This document shows positions 63,447 through 64,000 of a stretch of DNA of 64,000 nucleotides, piece after piece. The stretch lies in assembly GCF_900155685.1 (NCBI RefSeq), contig NZ_LT732548.1, positions 3,220,887 to 3,284,886 on the forward strand, given 5' to 3'. Within the stretch, counting starts at the first letter, position 1. Each line of letters starts with the position of its first letter. Source of the stretch: Paenibacillus bouchesdurhonensis (GTDB lineage Bacteria > Bacillota > Bacilli > Paenibacillales > Paenibacillaceae). The notes beneath the pieces were generated by a model. It had not been told where the DNA came from and did no database searches. It was given only the letters and a program-made list of their open reading frames with translations. Both the position numbers and the translations under genes were made by a program.

Positions 63447-64000
63447 TTAAATTGTACTGGTTACGGACTCTTTGGCACGGTATTGCTGGGCAGCAAGCAC
63501 CATATTTCTCAAAGACTGCACCGTCTCTTCAACCCCACGTGTCTTAAGGCCGCAGTCTGGATTAATCCAGAACAGCTCGGGATCCAGCACTTGGAGCGCA
63601 CGATCGAGCATGGAGGTCATTTCCTCAACCGACGGCACTCGCGGACTGTGGATGTCATATACGCCAAGGCCGATGCCTAAATCATACGTATGCTCTTCAA
63701 AGCTGTGAACTAGCTCGCCGTGGCTGCGTGAGGTCTCGATGGAGATGACATCCGCATCCAAAGCCCGAATGGAATCAATAATGTCATGGAACTCGCAGTA
63801 GCACATATGAGTGTGAATTTGCGTCGTATCCCGGATCGTCGATGTCGTGACGCGGAACGCTTTGACCGACCAATCCAGGTATTTATTCCAATCCTCACGC
63901 TTCAGCGGAAGCCCTTCGCGCAGTGCCGGCTCGTCTACCTGAATCATCTCAATACCTGCCTGCTCTAGTGCTTCAACCTCTTTACGCAGTGCCAGCGCGA
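63447..64000 (-). CDS. metE: Cobalamin-independent methionine synthase MetE, N-terminus cut by window edge
   Basis: The C-terminal 184 codons of MetE, which transfers a methyl group from 5-methyltetrahydrofolate to homocysteine. Zinc and substrate motifs of the C-terminal domain are visible: [24 protein letters not shown] (zinc His and Cys), [12 protein letters not shown] (Glu) and [11 protein letters not shown] (third zinc Cys). The reading frame continues without a stop to base 64000, so the gene is intact as far as seen. Any S-box or T-box leader would lie outside the window. Confidence 0.96.
   Translation of the reverse strand, partial: ALALRKEVEALEQAGIEMIQVDEPALREGLPLKREDWNKYLDWSVKAFRVTTSTIRDTTQIHTHMCYCEFHDIIDSIRALDADVISIETSRSHGELVHSFEEHTYDLGIGLGVYDIHSPRVPSVEEMTSMLDRALQVLDPELFWINPDCGLKTRGVEETVQSLRNMVLAAQQYRAKESVTSTI

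Overview
The window looks like a chromosomal piece of a low-to-mid GC Firmicute, most likely Paenibacillus or a close relative. Gene starts carry strong AGGAGG-type ribosome binding sites, intrinsic terminators are frequent, and the content is typical of a plant- or soil-associated degrader: a GH9/GH48 cellulase pair, GH3 and GH13 glucosidases, an L-rhamnose operon, an uptake and lyase locus for an acidic polysaccharide, an OpuC-type osmoprotectant transporter and a class D-like sortase. No rRNA, tRNA, phage, insertion sequence or CRISPR array was seen. Both window edges cut genes: a KDPG aldolase on the left (C-terminus missing) and cobalamin-independent methionine synthase MetE on the right (N-terminus missing). 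No gap between genes exceeds 300 bases.

Layout. 1-10.6 kb holds housekeeping and accessory genes: KDPG aldolase, an MBL-fold hydrolase, two MFS transporters, a GYF_2 membrane protein, two GNAT proteins (one with an internal deletion), DinB, an ABM monooxygenase, a thioredoxin-reductase-like flavoprotein, a GH13 alpha-glucosidase and a coiled-coil protein. 10.7-14.3 kb holds an osmoprotectant ABC transporter (CBS-domain ATPase, one permease, lipoprotein) beside a GntR/RCK_C regulator that resembles the c-di-AMP sensor BusR. 14.5-17.8 kb has a chromate transporter, an SDR and two membrane proteins. 17.9-29.2 kb is a cellulose region: secreted GH9 and GH48 enzymes in one operon, then a DMT transporter, MscL, and a cytoplasmic GH3 beta-glucosidase divergent from an AraC regulator. 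29.3-34 kb is rhaB-rhaA-rhaD, divergent from a DeoR-type regulator.

34-48.9 kb is a long minus-strand locus. In order of transcription it encodes an NAD-dependent epimerase, a DapA-like aldolase, both subunits of an iron-sulfur L-serine dehydratase, a cytoplasmic heparinase II/III-type lyase, a sugar ABC importer, a Gfo/Idh oxidoreductase, a TIM-barrel isomerase, an unusual regulator, an M20 amidohydrolase and a second DapA-like protein. I read it as uptake and intracellular breakdown of a uronic-acid oligosaccharide. Serine dehydratase plus an amidohydrolase, next to a rhamnose operon, suggests a glycan carrying amide-linked serine. That substrate is a hypothesis.

48.9-63.4 kb is envelope and signalling: an ECF sigma factor with a D,D-carboxypeptidase, a membrane diguanylate cyclase, a large DISM-type hybrid kinase, a sortase, its likely LPKTG surface substrate, a small unknown protein, a REC-BTAD response regulator following an OmpR/kinase pair, and an MgtC-family protein. 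The hybrid kinase and REC-BTAD regulator flank the sortase/adhesin pair and probably form one surface-sensing module.
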